A stretch of DNA of 64,000 bases. Source: Claveliimonas intestinigallinarum. GTDB taxonomy: Bacteria > Bacillota > Clostridia > Lachnospirales > Lachnospiraceae. A program made the translations under genes and the position numbers. The stretch is taken from the NCBI GenBank assembly GCA_019115145.1, contig DXED01000039.1, positions 4,858 to 68,857 of the forward strand. The letters run 5' to 3'. Numbering within the stretch: position 1 is the first letter of the stretch; each line of letters begins with the position of its first letter. Below the pieces are notes generated by a model. The model worked only from the letters and a program-made list of their open reading frames with translations. It was not told the origin of the DNA and ran no database searches. This document shows, piece by piece, positions 32,401 through 40,585 of the stretch.

Positions 32401-32857
32401 AGAGGAGAGTCAGATCGAGGAGAGGCTTCTAAAGAAGCTTCGGCCAGACGGCCTGGTGAGCCTGGAGGGGGATTCCCTCCGGCATCTGGAGCACAGGACA
32501 CAGGGGGAGTCTCTGGCCATTCCGGTTTCCTTTAACAAGGACGGGGCCCTCTCCGCCAGGTCGAAGGCGCTTTCAGGGGAGCGCTTCCGCATGCTGGGAG
32601 CGTTTGCCAGGGCAAAGGCGGGGGAGCTCCACAACCGCATCGCCTCCGGGGAGGCGAAAGCGGAGCCCTACAGGTACGGGGGGCGGACCGGCTGTGATTA
32701 CTGCGGATACCGGCATATCTGCGGCTTTGACAGCTCCCTGCCAGGCTACGGCTACCGGGACATCAGCAGCATGGGGCAGGAGGAGGCGCTGCTGCGCATC
32801 CAGGCCTACAGCGCCGGGCCTGATACAGAGGAAGGAAGACAGGAGGGACAGTCATGA
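29480..32857 (+). CDS. addB: AddB, ATP-dependent nuclease/helicase subunit
   Basis: Subunit B of the AddAB helicase-nuclease that processes double-strand breaks for RecA. 1125 residues, near the usual 1150. N-terminal Walker A FGGSGSGKSHYL; inactivated-helicase-like core; C-terminal RecB-type nuclease with GNVFHGAIERY and ILDYKTGQTAFDLS; four cysteines of the 4Fe-4S clasp, one in FSACAFAHFL and three in CDYCGYRHICGFD. ATG 29480 follows CAGGAGGAAAAT. Its end overlaps addA (ATGA), the standard addB-addA coupling. Confidence 0.96.
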   Translation: MALKFIFGGSGSGKSHYLYERIIKEAGENPGLSYLVLVPEQFTMQTQKDLVMMSPAKGIMNIDVLSFVRLAHRIFEETGKGGFPVLDDEGKNLVLRKIGGDLEGELTVLKGNMRRLGYVSEVKSVLSEFMQYDVGEEQLAQVIAGEKEDSYLSFKLRDLKLLYRSFQDYLKEKYTTKEELLDVLAKVAGESALLGKSTVVLDGYTGFTPVQNRLLGELMTICRDVVVTVTIDGRENPYACDHPYQLFAMSKKTVTSLVEIARERRVPVEELKFLRPQVPPRFQESPALAFVERHLFRYGNSSFEGEQKGVEIHVASSPDKEAEAAARKVRSLVRKEGYRYREIGVIASDMEVYGNYLRKAFARYEIPVFMDQKRSILLNSFVEYIRSLLAMSRESFTCDSVFRFLRTGYTSFSRGELDDLENYCLALGIRGWKKWQQRWIRRTEGMDTEKLDRLNHMRVLFVEKMEPLLFVLRQRRKTVRDITEALYDFLAGEQMQLALKRQEEAFQERSENALAREYAQIYGIVIGLFDKFVELLGEEQVSLQEYCDLLDAGLAEAKVGVIPPGIDQVVAGDMERTRLKGVKALIFVGANDTFLPGSLVRTGLLSERDVKAFEKERIALTPGSREQAYVQKYYLYLNLTKPSRKLCVFYSRVSADGKTIRPSYLVQELEKLFPELAVIDEDAILLKDRELSSRTGLSELIEGLRMKSEKAGGAWMELYTWYKRNREWGDRIGAILEAGFYRRPQDAITRAAAERLYGNRPLESISRMEKFSACAFAHFLDYGLRLKERETFEFQAVDMGNVFHGAIERYSRKASASQGGWTGLDREAQKRLCQESVEEAVTDYGNSVLYSSSRNAWLITRIEHMMERTVWALTEQLKAGDFQPEAYELKFGAGKIDRVDTCVGDDRVYVKILDYKTGQTAFDLSLVYGGLQMQLLVYMEEALKITGKRYPGREPVPAGVFYYHIEDPFTDPGGEESQIEERLLKKLRPDGLVSLEGDSLRHLEHRTQGESLAIPVSFNKDGALSARSKALSGERFRMLGAFARAKAGELHNRIASGEAKAEPYRYGGRTGCDYCGYRHICGFDSSLPGYGYRDISSMGQEEALLRIQAYSAGPDTEEGRQEGQS

Positions 32858-35800
32858 GCGTAAAGTGGACAAAAGAACAGCAGAGTGTCGTTGACTTAAG
32901 AGACCGCAGCATCCTTGTGTCCGCGGCGGCGGGCTCCGGCAAGACGGCCGTGCTGGTGGAGCGCATCATCACCATGCTCACCAGGCAGGAGGATCCGCTC
33001 TCCGTGGATGAGCTCCTCATCGTCACCTTTACGGAGGCGGCTGCCGCGGAGATGAAGGAGAGGATCCGCCGGGCCATCGAAAAGAAAGCCCAGGAGGATC
33101 CCTTTAACGAGCACCTGCGGCAGCAGGCCACTCTCATCCACAGCGCCTCCATCACCACTATCCACAGCTTCTGCCTCTCTGTGATCCGGGAGAATTTTCA
33201 TGTCATTGACCTGGACCCTTCCTTCCGCATCGGCGAGGAGGGGGAGCTGAAGCTGCTGGAAAGAGATGTGCTGCAGGAGCTTCTGGAGGAAAAGTACGGG
33301 GAGGGACAGGAACGCTTTCTGGCTTTTGCGGAGAGCTATGCGTCGGGAAAGAGCGACCGAAGGCTGGAGGAGATCATCCTGAAGCTGTACGAATTTTCCA
33401 GGAGCTGTCCTGACCCGGAGGGGTGGCTTGCGGACTGCGTCCGGGCCTGTCAGGTACAGACAGGCGAGGAGCTGGAGAAGACGCCCTTCTTTGCTTTCGT
33501 CCGGGAGGAGGTGGACCACGCCATGGAGACGGCGGTCCGCCTGAAGGATCAGGCGCTGGCCCTCTGCCTGGAGCCGGATGGCCCCTACATGTATGAGGAG
33601 ATGCTGGAGAGCGACATGAAAAACGTGGAGCGGTTCCGGCAGGCCGCCACCTACGCCCGGTACCGCCAGGCGTCTGAGCAGATTGCCTGGAAAAAGCTGG
33701 CCCCTAACAGGGACAAGGCTGTGTCTAAGGACAAGGCGGACCGGGTGAAAAAGCTTCGGAAAGAGCTGAAAGATGAGTTTGACTTCCTGGCCAGGCAGTA
33801 TTTTTCACAGACAGAGGAGGAGCTCCTCGCAGGCTTGGCAGTCTGCGCTCCTATGATGGCGGAGCTTAAGGATCTGACAGAGGCCTTTGCCGCCCGCTTT
33901 GAGGAGAAGAAGAGAAGCCGCGGCATGATCGACTACTCGGATATGGAGCAGTACGCCCTGCGCATCCTCACGGAGAAGACGGAAGAAGGGCTTCGGCCCT
34001 CCCCCTGCGCCCGGGTGTACCAGGAGCAGTTCCGGGAGGTGATGATCGACGAGTACCAGGACAGCAACCTGATCCAGGAGGCCATCCTGACAAGTGTGTC
34101 CCGCACCTGGCAGGGGAGGAACAACATTTTCATGGTGGGGGATGTGAAGCAGAGCATCTACCGGTTCCGCCTCTCCAGGCCGGAGCTCTTTATGGAAAAA
34201 TTTGACACCTACCGGATCTATGAGGGGGAGGACACGGACAGTCGGACTCAGAGGATCGATCTGTTTAAGAATTTTCGCAGTCGTCCGGAGGTCCTGGAAA
34301 GCGTCAACGCCCTTTTCCGTCGGATCATGATACCGGAGCTGGGAGGCATCACCTACGACGACAGGGCCGCCCTCTGGCCCGGCGCCTCCTACCCGGAGAG
34401 CCGGGGCAATGACACGGAGCTGCTTCTCGTTGACGGCAGCCTGGACGAGGAGCTGGAGGAGGCGGCGGGAGAGAAGCTCTCCGCCAGAAAGCTGGAGGCC
34501 AGGGCCGTGGCAGACTGCATCCGCAGGATTTTAAAGGAGCAGCTGGTGACGGACAAGGAGACAGGGGAGCTTCGGCCGACGCGCTATGGGGATATTGTCA
34601 TCCTGACAAGGAGCATCAAAGGGTGGAGCGACGTGTTCATGGAGGTGCTTCTGGAGGAGGGAATCCCCGCCTGCGCGGGGACGAAGGAAGGGTATTTTGA
34701 GACGAGGGAGATCGGCGTGCTGCTGGATTACTTCCGGGTACTGCAGAATGAAAAGCAGGATATCCCCCTGACAGCCGTCCTCTCCTCCTGGTTTGGACAG
34801 CTCACCGACGAGGAGCTGGCCAGGATCCGCATCGCCTGTCCCGACCGCCGTTTCTGTGAAGCGGTGCAGCAGTACAGAAGCCAGGGGGAGGATCCGGCAC
34901 TTCGGGAGAAGCTGGCTGCCTGCCTGGACAAGATGGATTATTTTCGGGAGAAAGCCTCCTACACAGCCATTCATGAGCTTCTCTGGGAGATTCTGGATGA
35001 CACCGGATACGGAGACTATGTGGCGGCCCTTCCCGGCGGTGAGCAGAGGAGGGCCAATGTGGATATGCTGGCTCAGAAGGCCATGGCCTTCGAGAGTACC
35101 AGCTACCAGGGGCTTTTTAATTTTATCCGCTATATCGAGCAGCTGCAGAAGTACAACGTGGACTACGGAGAGGCTTCTGTCAGCGATGAGAACGCGGACA
35201 CGGTGCGCATCATGAGTATTCACAAGAGCAAGGGACTGGAGTTCCCTGTGGTGATCGCGGCCGGAATGGGAAAAGGCTTCAACACCCAGGACACAAAGGG
35301 GAACATCCTCATCCACGCCTCCCTGGGAGTAGGCATGGATGTGGTGGATCTTAAGTATCGCACAAAGGCGCCCTCCTTCTACAAGCAGGTGATACAGAGG
35401 AGGGAAAAGCTGGAGAACTTAGGGGAGGAGCTGCGTGTCCTCTATGTGGCCCTGACCCGGGCCAAGGAGAAGCTGATCCTGGTGGGAACTATGAAGGATC
35501 CGGCGGGGAGGCTGGAGGAGCTGCGGGCTTTAACGAGCGCAGAGGAGGAGCTGGAAGCCCTACGCCCCCTCTCTTTCGGGGAGCTGTCCCGGGCCTCCAG
35601 CTATCTGGACTGGATTCTGCCGGCTGTGGCCGCGGCAGACGGAAAGGCTCACATGCAGGTGGAGATCCTGACTCTGGAGGGGCTTGTCAGAAGGCAGGTG
35701 CAGGAGGAGGCAGAGGGCATCTTTACAAAGAAGGCCCTGGAGGACTGGGATACAGAGAAAGTGTACGACGGGGAGATGAAGGAGAGCTTGGAGGAGCAGT

Positions 35801-36513
35801 TTTCCTACAGATACCCTCATCCGGACCTGGAGGGGCGGAAGCTGAAATTCACGGTCTCTGAGCTGAAAAAGAGGGAGTATCTGAGAGAGCTGTCCCTGGA
35901 AGAGCCAGGAGACGCAGGAGAGATGCCCTTTGAGGAGCCGGAGGTGGTGCCTCTGATCCCCAGGTTCCGGGCCGGGGAGGAGGAGCTCACCGGCGCCTCC
36001 CGGGGAAGCGCCTACCACCGGGTGATGGAGCTTCTGGACTTTACAGAAGAGTACACCCAGGAGAGCCTGTCCCAGGCGGTCCGGTCTATGGAGGAGAGCG
36101 GCCGCATCGCTCCGGAGATGGCCCGGTGCGTCCGTCCCGGGGATATTCTGGAGTTTACCCGCTGTGAGAGTGGAGGACGAATGCGGGAGGCGGCCAGGAG
36201 AGGACAGCTCTTCAGGGAGCAGCCCTTTGTCATTGGAGTGGACATGGCGGAGGTGTACCCCGACAGCGCCGGCAAGGAAGAGGACAAAATCCTTGTGCAG
36301 GGGATCATCGACGCCTGGTTTCAGGAGGAGGACGGGATTGTGGTGCTGGACTACAAGACAGACCAGGTGAAGACCGCGGACCAGCTTGTGGAGAAGTACC
36401 ACGCCCAGCTTGACTACTACGCAAAAGCCCTGGAACAGCTTCTGGGCAGACCGGTCAGGGAGAAGATCATCTACTCCTTCACTTTACAGGAAGAAATTAT
36501 TCTGCCGGGATAG
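32854..36513 (+). CDS. addA: AddA, ATP-dependent helicase/nuclease subunit
   Basis: UvrD-like 3'-5' helicase with a C-terminal nuclease, partner of AddB. 1219 residues. Helicase motifs in order: Q-motif WTKEQQSVVD, Walker A SAAAGSGKTAVLVERI, IVTFTEAAAAEMKERI (Ia), motif II VMIDEYQDSN, GDVKQSIYRFR (III), MSIHKSKGLEFPVV (V), LRVLYVALTRAKEKL (VI). The nuclease centre is GIIDAWFQEEDGIVVLDYKTDQV-like, with the Asp and DYKTD residues. Start ATG 32854 overlaps addB by four bases. A long terminator follows. Confidence 0.97.
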   Translation: MSVKWTKEQQSVVDLRDRSILVSAAAGSGKTAVLVERIITMLTRQEDPLSVDELLIVTFTEAAAAEMKERIRRAIEKKAQEDPFNEHLRQQATLIHSASITTIHSFCLSVIRENFHVIDLDPSFRIGEEGELKLLERDVLQELLEEKYGEGQERFLAFAESYASGKSDRRLEEIILKLYEFSRSCPDPEGWLADCVRACQVQTGEELEKTPFFAFVREEVDHAMETAVRLKDQALALCLEPDGPYMYEEMLESDMKNVERFRQAATYARYRQASEQIAWKKLAPNRDKAVSKDKADRVKKLRKELKDEFDFLARQYFSQTEEELLAGLAVCAPMMAELKDLTEAFAARFEEKKRSRGMIDYSDMEQYALRILTEKTEEGLRPSPCARVYQEQFREVMIDEYQDSNLIQEAILTSVSRTWQGRNNIFMVGDVKQSIYRFRLSRPELFMEKFDTYRIYEGEDTDSRTQRIDLFKNFRSRPEVLESVNALFRRIMIPELGGITYDDRAALWPGASYPESRGNDTELLLVDGSLDEELEEAAGEKLSARKLEARAVADCIRRILKEQLVTDKETGELRPTRYGDIVILTRSIKGWSDVFMEVLLEEGIPACAGTKEGYFETREIGVLLDYFRVLQNEKQDIPLTAVLSSWFGQLTDEELARIRIACPDRRFCEAVQQYRSQGEDPALREKLAACLDKMDYFREKASYTAIHELLWEILDDTGYGDYVAALPGGEQRRANVDMLAQKAMAFESTSYQGLFNFIRYIEQLQKYNVDYGEASVSDENADTVRIMSIHKSKGLEFPVVIAAGMGKGFNTQDTKGNILIHASLGVGMDVVDLKYRTKAPSFYKQVIQRREKLENLGEELRVLYVALTRAKEKLILVGTMKDPAGRLEELRALTSAEEELEALRPLSFGELSRASSYLDWILPAVAAADGKAHMQVEILTLEGLVRRQVQEEAEGIFTKKALEDWDTEKVYDGEMKESLEEQFSYRYPHPDLEGRKLKFTVSELKKREYLRELSLEEPGDAGEMPFEEPEVVPLIPRFRAGEEELTGASRGSAYHRVMELLDFTEEYTQESLSQAVRSMEESGRIAPEMARCVRPGDILEFTRCESGGRMREAARRGQLFREQPFVIGVDMAEVYPDSAGKEEDKILVQGIIDAWFQEEDGIVVLDYKTDQVKTADQLVEKYHAQLDYYAKALEQLLGRPVREKIIYSFTLQEEIILPG

Positions 36514-36537
36514 TGACCGGCAAAAAAGAGTGAAAGA

Positions 36538-36595
36538 ACAGCCCCGCTCTGGCAGTAGGACATCTGGTCCCTGTCAGGGCGGGGCTGTGTTTTAC
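36538..36595. terminator. Convergent terminator between addA and the rpn gene
   Basis: 10-bp perfect stem ACAGCCCCGC / GCGGGGCTGT around a long loop. On the plus strand GTTTTACATTT follows; on the minus strand TTCTTTCACTCTTTTTTG follows, so it can serve both converging genes. Confidence 0.8.
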
Positions 36596-37629
36596 ATTTG
36601 GGAAATAAAGCTCTCTATACTGTCTGCTCTGGCGGCAACCTTCAGCCATTTCTTTAAGAGCTCCAGATCGGTTGTCTGGGAAATCTGTGTTTCTACGTCT
36701 TCCGGCACAGGACCCAGATCCCGCAGAAGATCCAGTATATCTTCGGATTTTCCCTCGGCTTTACTGATCCTGCGGGTCTCCTGGACATCGTACGCCTCAA
36801 AATGTTCAAACAGCACTGAAAAATCCCTCCTCTCGATGCGGTCGGTGAACTCGGCCACCTCTTCTTTTGGAACATTCAGCTTTAGGAGCAGGACGGATAT
36901 GACTGTTCTCATCAGCTTCAGCACAGACTCCGGTGAATTCCGGCCCAGATTTTCAAAATATTCATCAGGGATATTCCTGAGAAATTTGAAGTCCGAGGAG
37001 CTGCGCAGCTTGTCGATCAGCAGGAGCAGGGAGAGCTCGTTGTTTTTGCCGATCAGATCTTCGGCGGAGTAGCAGGAGAGAGGGACCACGATATATTTGA
37101 ATGAGGGGATATACTCTCCCAGGATCTCATTGAGATATACCTTGTCTCTGAAATCCGCCGCAGCAGTCCAGCTTCCCGGCCCGTCATAGAAGATCACCGG
37201 AAGGACAGGCGGATAGCGGAAATCCTTTCTGGCCGTGATGCGGGGCTGCCTCTTTTCAGCTTCCGCGGCATAATCGGTCAGTATGTGGGTGATATACCGC
37301 AAAATGCGGAAGGGCATATCGTAGTCCACGGATGACTGATGCTCGATCATGGCGATCAGGAACAGGGCGTCAGGCCCGGCTGTCCCGCTCAGATGGATCT
37401 TCTTCACGCAGTCTGAGTCTCTGTTTTCCTGCCACATGGACAAAAAGCGCTCGGAGATATCTTCAATGTCCTCCGGCTGAACATCCTTTAAAATGTCTAC
37501 GTTCAGATAGTCCCTGATGAACTGAGCGCAGAGGACGGGATTGTCAAAGATCAGCTTGGCGCCGCTGTCCCTTGGCCTTGTGTTCCGTATGGTATGTGTT
37601 TGTGTGCGTTTGTCTTCGCTGTCTGTCAT
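36592..37629 (-). CDS. Rpn-family recombination-promoting nuclease (PD-(D/E)XK, YhgA-like)
   Basis: 345 residues of the Rpn/YhgA group (PF04754), DNA endonucleases once annotated as transposases. The family pattern is visible: DSGAKLIFDNPVLCAQFIRDYL near the start, LFLIAMIEHQSSVDYDMPFRILRY with the conserved E-H-Q catalytic segment, and PVLPVIFYDGPGSW. The C-terminus carries a helical tail. ATG 37629 (minus) is preceded by AAGGAGAAC; longer in-frame extensions have none. It has its own promoter and is a lone gene without terminal repeats. These genes are often gained horizontally and vary in copy number. Confidence 0.88.
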   Translation of the reverse strand: MTDSEDKRTQTHTIRNTRPRDSGAKLIFDNPVLCAQFIRDYLNVDILKDVQPEDIEDISERFLSMWQENRDSDCVKKIHLSGTAGPDALFLIAMIEHQSSVDYDMPFRILRYITHILTDYAAEAEKRQPRITARKDFRYPPVLPVIFYDGPGSWTAAADFRDKVYLNEILGEYIPSFKYIVVPLSCYSAEDLIGKNNELSLLLLIDKLRSSSDFKFLRNIPDEYFENLGRNSPESVLKLMRTVISVLLLKLNVPKEEVAEFTDRIERRDFSVLFEHFEAYDVQETRRISKAEGKSEDILDLLRDLGPVPEDVETQISQTTDLELLKKWLKVAARADSIESFISQM

Positions 37630-37681
37630 GCAGTTCTCCTTTCGTGAAGGCGAGAATACATAAAAGACAGGATCTATGCTT

Positions 37682-37710
37682 ATTGTAACAGGCAAATATG
37701 TAAAATACAA
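37682..37710 (-). promoter_or_regulatory. Promoter of the rpn gene
   Basis: Minus strand: TTGTAT at 37710-37705, 17-base spacer, TACAAT at 37687-37682, 53 bases before the start codon. Confidence 0.65.
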
Positions 37711-37962
37711 TCGCTCTCATGTATTCTCTTTGTTGTTTTGCTGTGTGATCCCAAAGGGTATTTTCCGGCCGAAGGGCCAAGAAATAAGGATGAGAGCCTC
37801 TGAAAAAAGAGCTCTCCGGGCAGATAGAAATATTGTGAAAAAATCTGCCGCGATTTTTGTAGCTACAGTTTACATGATTTTGACATAAATTGCAAGAGTG
37901 AATTGTCATGCAGCGATGGAGAAAAAGGTCTCTGGCATTATTATATTTTTGTATAATATTTA
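37711..37962. other. Non-coding stretch between the rpn and padR promoters
   Basis: About 250 bases without a convincing gene; short open frames lack Shine-Dalgarno sites. One inverted repeat, GGCAGAT at 37819-37825 with ATCTGCC at 37843-37849, is followed on the plus strand by GCGATTTTTG and could be a weak terminator. The region is AT-rich and otherwise featureless. Confidence 0.5.
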
Positions 37963-37991
37963 TTGACAAATAATACTATACAACATATAAT
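37963..37991 (+). promoter_or_regulatory. Perfect consensus promoter of the padR operon
   Basis: Exact TTGACA (37963-37968), 17 bases, exact TATAAT (37986-37991). The spacer and -10 contain an imperfect CTATA-N5-TATAA dyad at which the PadR repressor could act. A promoter this strong needs a repressor to be regulated. Confidence 0.85.
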
Positions 37992-38079
37992 ATAGCCATG
38001 AAAATAATATTGAGATTTTGACAATATCAGTGCCGGTGTTGGAGCGGCACTGTAAGGCAGGGAGAAAAGGAGTGATTGT

Positions 38080-38403
38080 ATGGTATTTAACACCGGAGCT
38101 GCCCTCCTTGACGCGATCGTCCTGGCGGTTGTCTCAAGAGAAAAAGAGGGGACGTACGGTTATAAGATCACCCAGGATGTAAGGAAGGCCATCGAGGTGT
38201 CGGAGTCCACCCTGTACCCCGTGCTGAGGAGACTGCAGAAGGACGACTGCCTGGAAGTTTACGACAGGCAGTATGACGGGAGGAACCGACGATATTACAA
38301 GATTACGCCGAGAGGTGAAGCGCAGCTGAATTTGTATCGATCCGAGTGGAAGAGCTATTCGGAAAAGATCAGCGAAATATTTGAGGGAGGTGCTATCTTA
38401 TGA
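38080..38403 (+). CDS. PadR-family transcriptional repressor
   Basis: 107 residues: the short PadR form with one winged helix (LLDAIVLAVVSREKEGTYGYKI, SESTLYPVLRRLQKDDCLEV, GRNRRYYKITPRGEAQL) and a C-terminal dimerisation helix. The stop overlaps the ATG of the DUF1700 gene (ATGA). PadR with DUF1700 and DUF4097 partners is a recurring operon in Firmicutes, in which PadR represses its own operon until envelope or antimicrobial stress. The inducer is unknown. Confidence 0.92.
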   Translation: MVFNTGAALLDAIVLAVVSREKEGTYGYKITQDVRKAIEVSESTLYPVLRRLQKDDCLEVYDRQYDGRNRRYYKITPRGEAQLNLYRSEWKSYSEKISEIFEGGAIL

Positions 38404-39161
38404 ACCGTATACAGTTTATGCTTGAGCTGGCGGCGCTCCTGCAGGATATATCCGTGGAGGAGCGCACAGAGGCAATGAAATATTACAATGACTATTTTGA
38501 CGAGGCGGGAGAGGAGAACGAGGCGGAGATCATCCGGGAGCTGGGAAGCCCCGCCAAGGTAGCGGCCGAGATCAAGGCGGGCCTGGGAGGAAAGGCCGGG
38601 GAGGAAGGAGAGTTCCGGGAGACCGGATACACAGATCCCCGATTTGAGCGCAGGGAGTCCCCCGCAAGACCGGGCGGCCCGGGCCCGGACAGTCAGAGAG
38701 GCGGCACGGGGTACGGGACTGAAAATGGCGGCCCATCGGCGGGGTATAGCTCAAACGCCGGCAGTTATGGCCAGCCCCGCGGGAGCCGGACCTGGAAGAT
38801 CATCCTGATCGTGCTGATTCTTCTTGTCTGCTCACCCGTCGTGGTTCCGGTAGGGTTCGCCCTCCTCTGTGTTGTGGCGGGGCTTGCCATCGCTGCGTTT
38901 GCCGTCTTTTTTGCCTTTGCTCTTGCGGCTGTCGTGGTGGCTGTCGTAGGGGTCGTCCTCTTCTTTGCGGGGATGATGGCCCTGGTGCCGGACCTGCCAA
39001 CAGGGCTGGCTCTGATTGGAAGCGGCATGATTTTGGCGGTGATCGGAGCGATTCTGACCGTGGCGGCCGTAAGGCTCTGCATCATCGTGCTGCCGGGACT
39101 GTTCCGGTTTTTTGTAGAACTCTGCAGACGTCCGTTTCACAGGAGAAAGGCGGTGGGTTAA
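38400..39161 (+). CDS. DUF1700 (HAAS-type) membrane protein
   Basis: 253 residues. N-terminal helical cytoplasmic domain of the DUF1700/HAAS type with its signature (FMLELAALLQDISVEERTEA, MKYYNDYFDEAGEENE, IIRELGSPAKVAAEI), then a Gly/Pro/Ser-rich linker at about 65-125, then four or five hydrophobic helices rich in Val/Ala. This domain usually bridges a PadR regulator and membrane partners. Translationally coupled to padR and directly followed by the DUF4097 gene with no gap. Confidence 0.88.
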   Translation: MNRIQFMLELAALLQDISVEERTEAMKYYNDYFDEAGEENEAEIIRELGSPAKVAAEIKAGLGGKAGEEGEFRETGYTDPRFERRESPARPGGPGPDSQRGGTGYGTENGGPSAGYSSNAGSYGQPRGSRTWKIILIVLILLVCSPVVVPVGFALLCVVAGLAIAAFAVFFAFALAAVVVAVVGVVLFFAGMMALVPDLPTGLALIGSGMILAVIGAILTVAAVRLCIIVLPGLFRFFVELCRRPFHRRKAVG

Positions 39162-40001
39162 ATGAAGAGGGGATGGAGAAATTTCTGGATCACCTGCGGC
39201 GTGGTAGCCGGTATCGGGTGCGTATGCCTGGTCAGCGGGAAAGTGATGGGAGCTACCCTGACTGTCATGGATAACTATATTCCGGACTGGATCGGCCCGG
39301 GAAGAGGGGAAGTGGATGTGTCCTACGATTACGGCGACACTCCCCTGGAGGCGGACACGGATGAGACTTACTATGATGTCCGCTCCCTGAAGCTGGACAC
39401 AGAGGGACTCGATGTCCAGATCCTGAAGGGCACCGGCGACGGCATCACCGTACAGACGGAGGACGTCTACTCTGCCCTGAAATTTCAGGTGGCAGAGGAG
39501 GACGGAGAGCTGACGGTGGAGACCACGGCCCGCCGCTTCCCCTGGCGGATGAACAAGGGAAATTACGGCAATGTGTGGATCTATGTTCCGGAGGAGCTGC
39601 AGCTTGAGACAGCGGATCTTCAGCTGGGCATAGGTGAGCTCTATGTGGAAAATATAGACGCCGGAGAGCTGAAGCTGGAGGTGGGCGCCGGCTCCGCCGC
39701 CCTGGACTGGTTCACAGCGGATGAGCTGGACATAGAGGTGGGCGTGGGCACTGTTGAAGTGTCCGGCGATACCAGACAGAAGGCGGATCTGGAGTGTGGC
39801 GTTGGCAGCCTTGTCTACACGGCGGCGGGAAAAGAGACAGATTTCAACTACAGGCTGGAGTGCGGTGTTGGAGAGCTGAATATTGGAGAGAGCAGCTACT
39901 CCGGACTTGGCGTAGAGAGGACAATCGACAACAGGGCCCAGAGGACAATGGATATTTCCTGCGATGTGGGAAGCACAGAAATTTATTTTGAAGAATCGTA
40001 G
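39162..40001 (+). CDS. DUF4097-type beta-repeat protein with membrane anchor
   Basis: 279 residues. An N-terminal hydrophobic segment (about 8-30) is followed by an extracytoplasmic beta-helix of repeated strands: VRSLKLDTEGLDVQILKGTG, LQLGIGELYVENI, LKLEVGAGSAALD, DIEVGVGTVEVSG, DLECGVGSLVYTA, RLECGVGELNIG. These G-V-G repeats, about 20 residues apart, are the DUF4097 pattern found in YvlB of Bacillus. Its neighbours PadR, DUF1700 and PspC fit an envelope-stress response. Mechanism unknown. Confidence 0.85.
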   Translation: MKRGWRNFWITCGVVAGIGCVCLVSGKVMGATLTVMDNYIPDWIGPGRGEVDVSYDYGDTPLEADTDETYYDVRSLKLDTEGLDVQILKGTGDGITVQTEDVYSALKFQVAEEDGELTVETTARRFPWRMNKGNYGNVWIYVPEELQLETADLQLGIGELYVENIDAGELKLEVGAGSAALDWFTADELDIEVGVGTVEVSGDTRQKADLECGVGSLVYTAAGKETDFNYRLECGVGELNIGESSYSGLGVERTIDNRAQRTMDISCDVGSTEIYFEES

Positions 40002-40017
40002 AAAGGAAGGATTGATT

Positions 40018-40212
40018 ATGGATACAAAGAGACTTTACCGTTCCAGAAGAGAGCGCATGATCTGCGGTGTGTGCGGAGGCGTGGCCGAGTATTTCGGTAT
40101 CGACCCGACCCTTATAAGGCTGGCCTTTGTCCTGTTTGTTTTTGCGGGAGGAAGCGGGTTCCTGGCCTATCTGATCGCGGCCATCATCATACCGGATGAT
40201 CCCCGTCAGTAA
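40018..40212 (+). CDS. PspC-domain protein
   Basis: 64 residues, a minimal PspC domain: RLYRSRRERMICGVCGGVAEYF, then DPTLIRLAFVLFVFAGGSGFLAYLIAAIIIP, one amphipathic helix and one or two membrane helices. In B. subtilis the YvlC homologue belongs to a LiaR-dependent envelope-stress operon with a DUF4097 protein, the same pair as here. ATG 40018 follows AAAGGAAGG. Last gene of the padR operon; no clear terminator. Confidence 0.9.
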   Translation: MDTKRLYRSRRERMICGVCGGVAEYFGIDPTLIRLAFVLFVFAGGSGFLAYLIAAIIIPDDPRQ

Positions 40213-40282
40213 AAGAACTGTATAAAACAGCCCATCCTGTCAATACTTCCAGATAGCAATCTATTTGGAAAGGGGCAGGCAT

Positions 40283-40477
40283 ATGGGAAAGAAAAAAGAA
40301 AAGCCGGTGGATCTGAACACACTTACAGAGGAGGAAAAGCTGAAGTACGAGATCGCGGAGGAGCTGGGGCTGCTTGACAAAGTCATGGAAACAGGGTGGA
40401 AGTCTCTGTCGTCCAAGGAGACGGGCCGCATCGGCGGCCTGATCACCAAGAAAAGACGGCAGAAAACCCAAAAGTGA
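40283..40477 (+). CDS. Small acid-soluble spore protein, alpha/beta type
   Basis: 64 residues that bind and protect DNA in the spore. The alpha/beta SASP signature is present: LKYEIAEELGLLDKV, which contains the GPR-type protease site E-I-A, and the second segment GWKSLSSKETGRIGGLITKK. Lys-rich at both ends. ATG 40283 follows AAGGGGC. A forespore (sigma-G) promoter would be expected; TGTATA at 40219 is a possible -35, but its -10 is poor. It shows that the organism can sporulate or descends from sporulating ancestors. Confidence 0.85.
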   Translation: MGKKKEKPVDLNTLTEEEKLKYEIAEELGLLDKVMETGWKSLSSKETGRIGGLITKKRRQKTQK

Positions 40478-40524
40478 CAAAACTGTTAAAAATATTACGA
40501 AGTGTGAAGATTTAGTGTCAAAGG

Positions 40525-40553
40525 TTGAAAAGGACAGGTCATTTTGTTATAAT
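40525..40553 (+). promoter_or_regulatory. Sigma-A promoter of the WecG/TagA-like gene
   Basis: TTGAAA at 40525-40530, 17-base spacer, exact TATAAT at 40548-40553, 32 bases before the ATG. Confidence 0.8.
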
Positions 40554-40585
40554 CGACAGCCAGAGGGAATTGCGGGTGATTATCA

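Noticed and set aside
37676..37888. 70-codon frame in the rpn-padR gap
   Set aside because: No Shine-Dalgarno, overlaps the rpn promoter, AT-rich non-coding composition.
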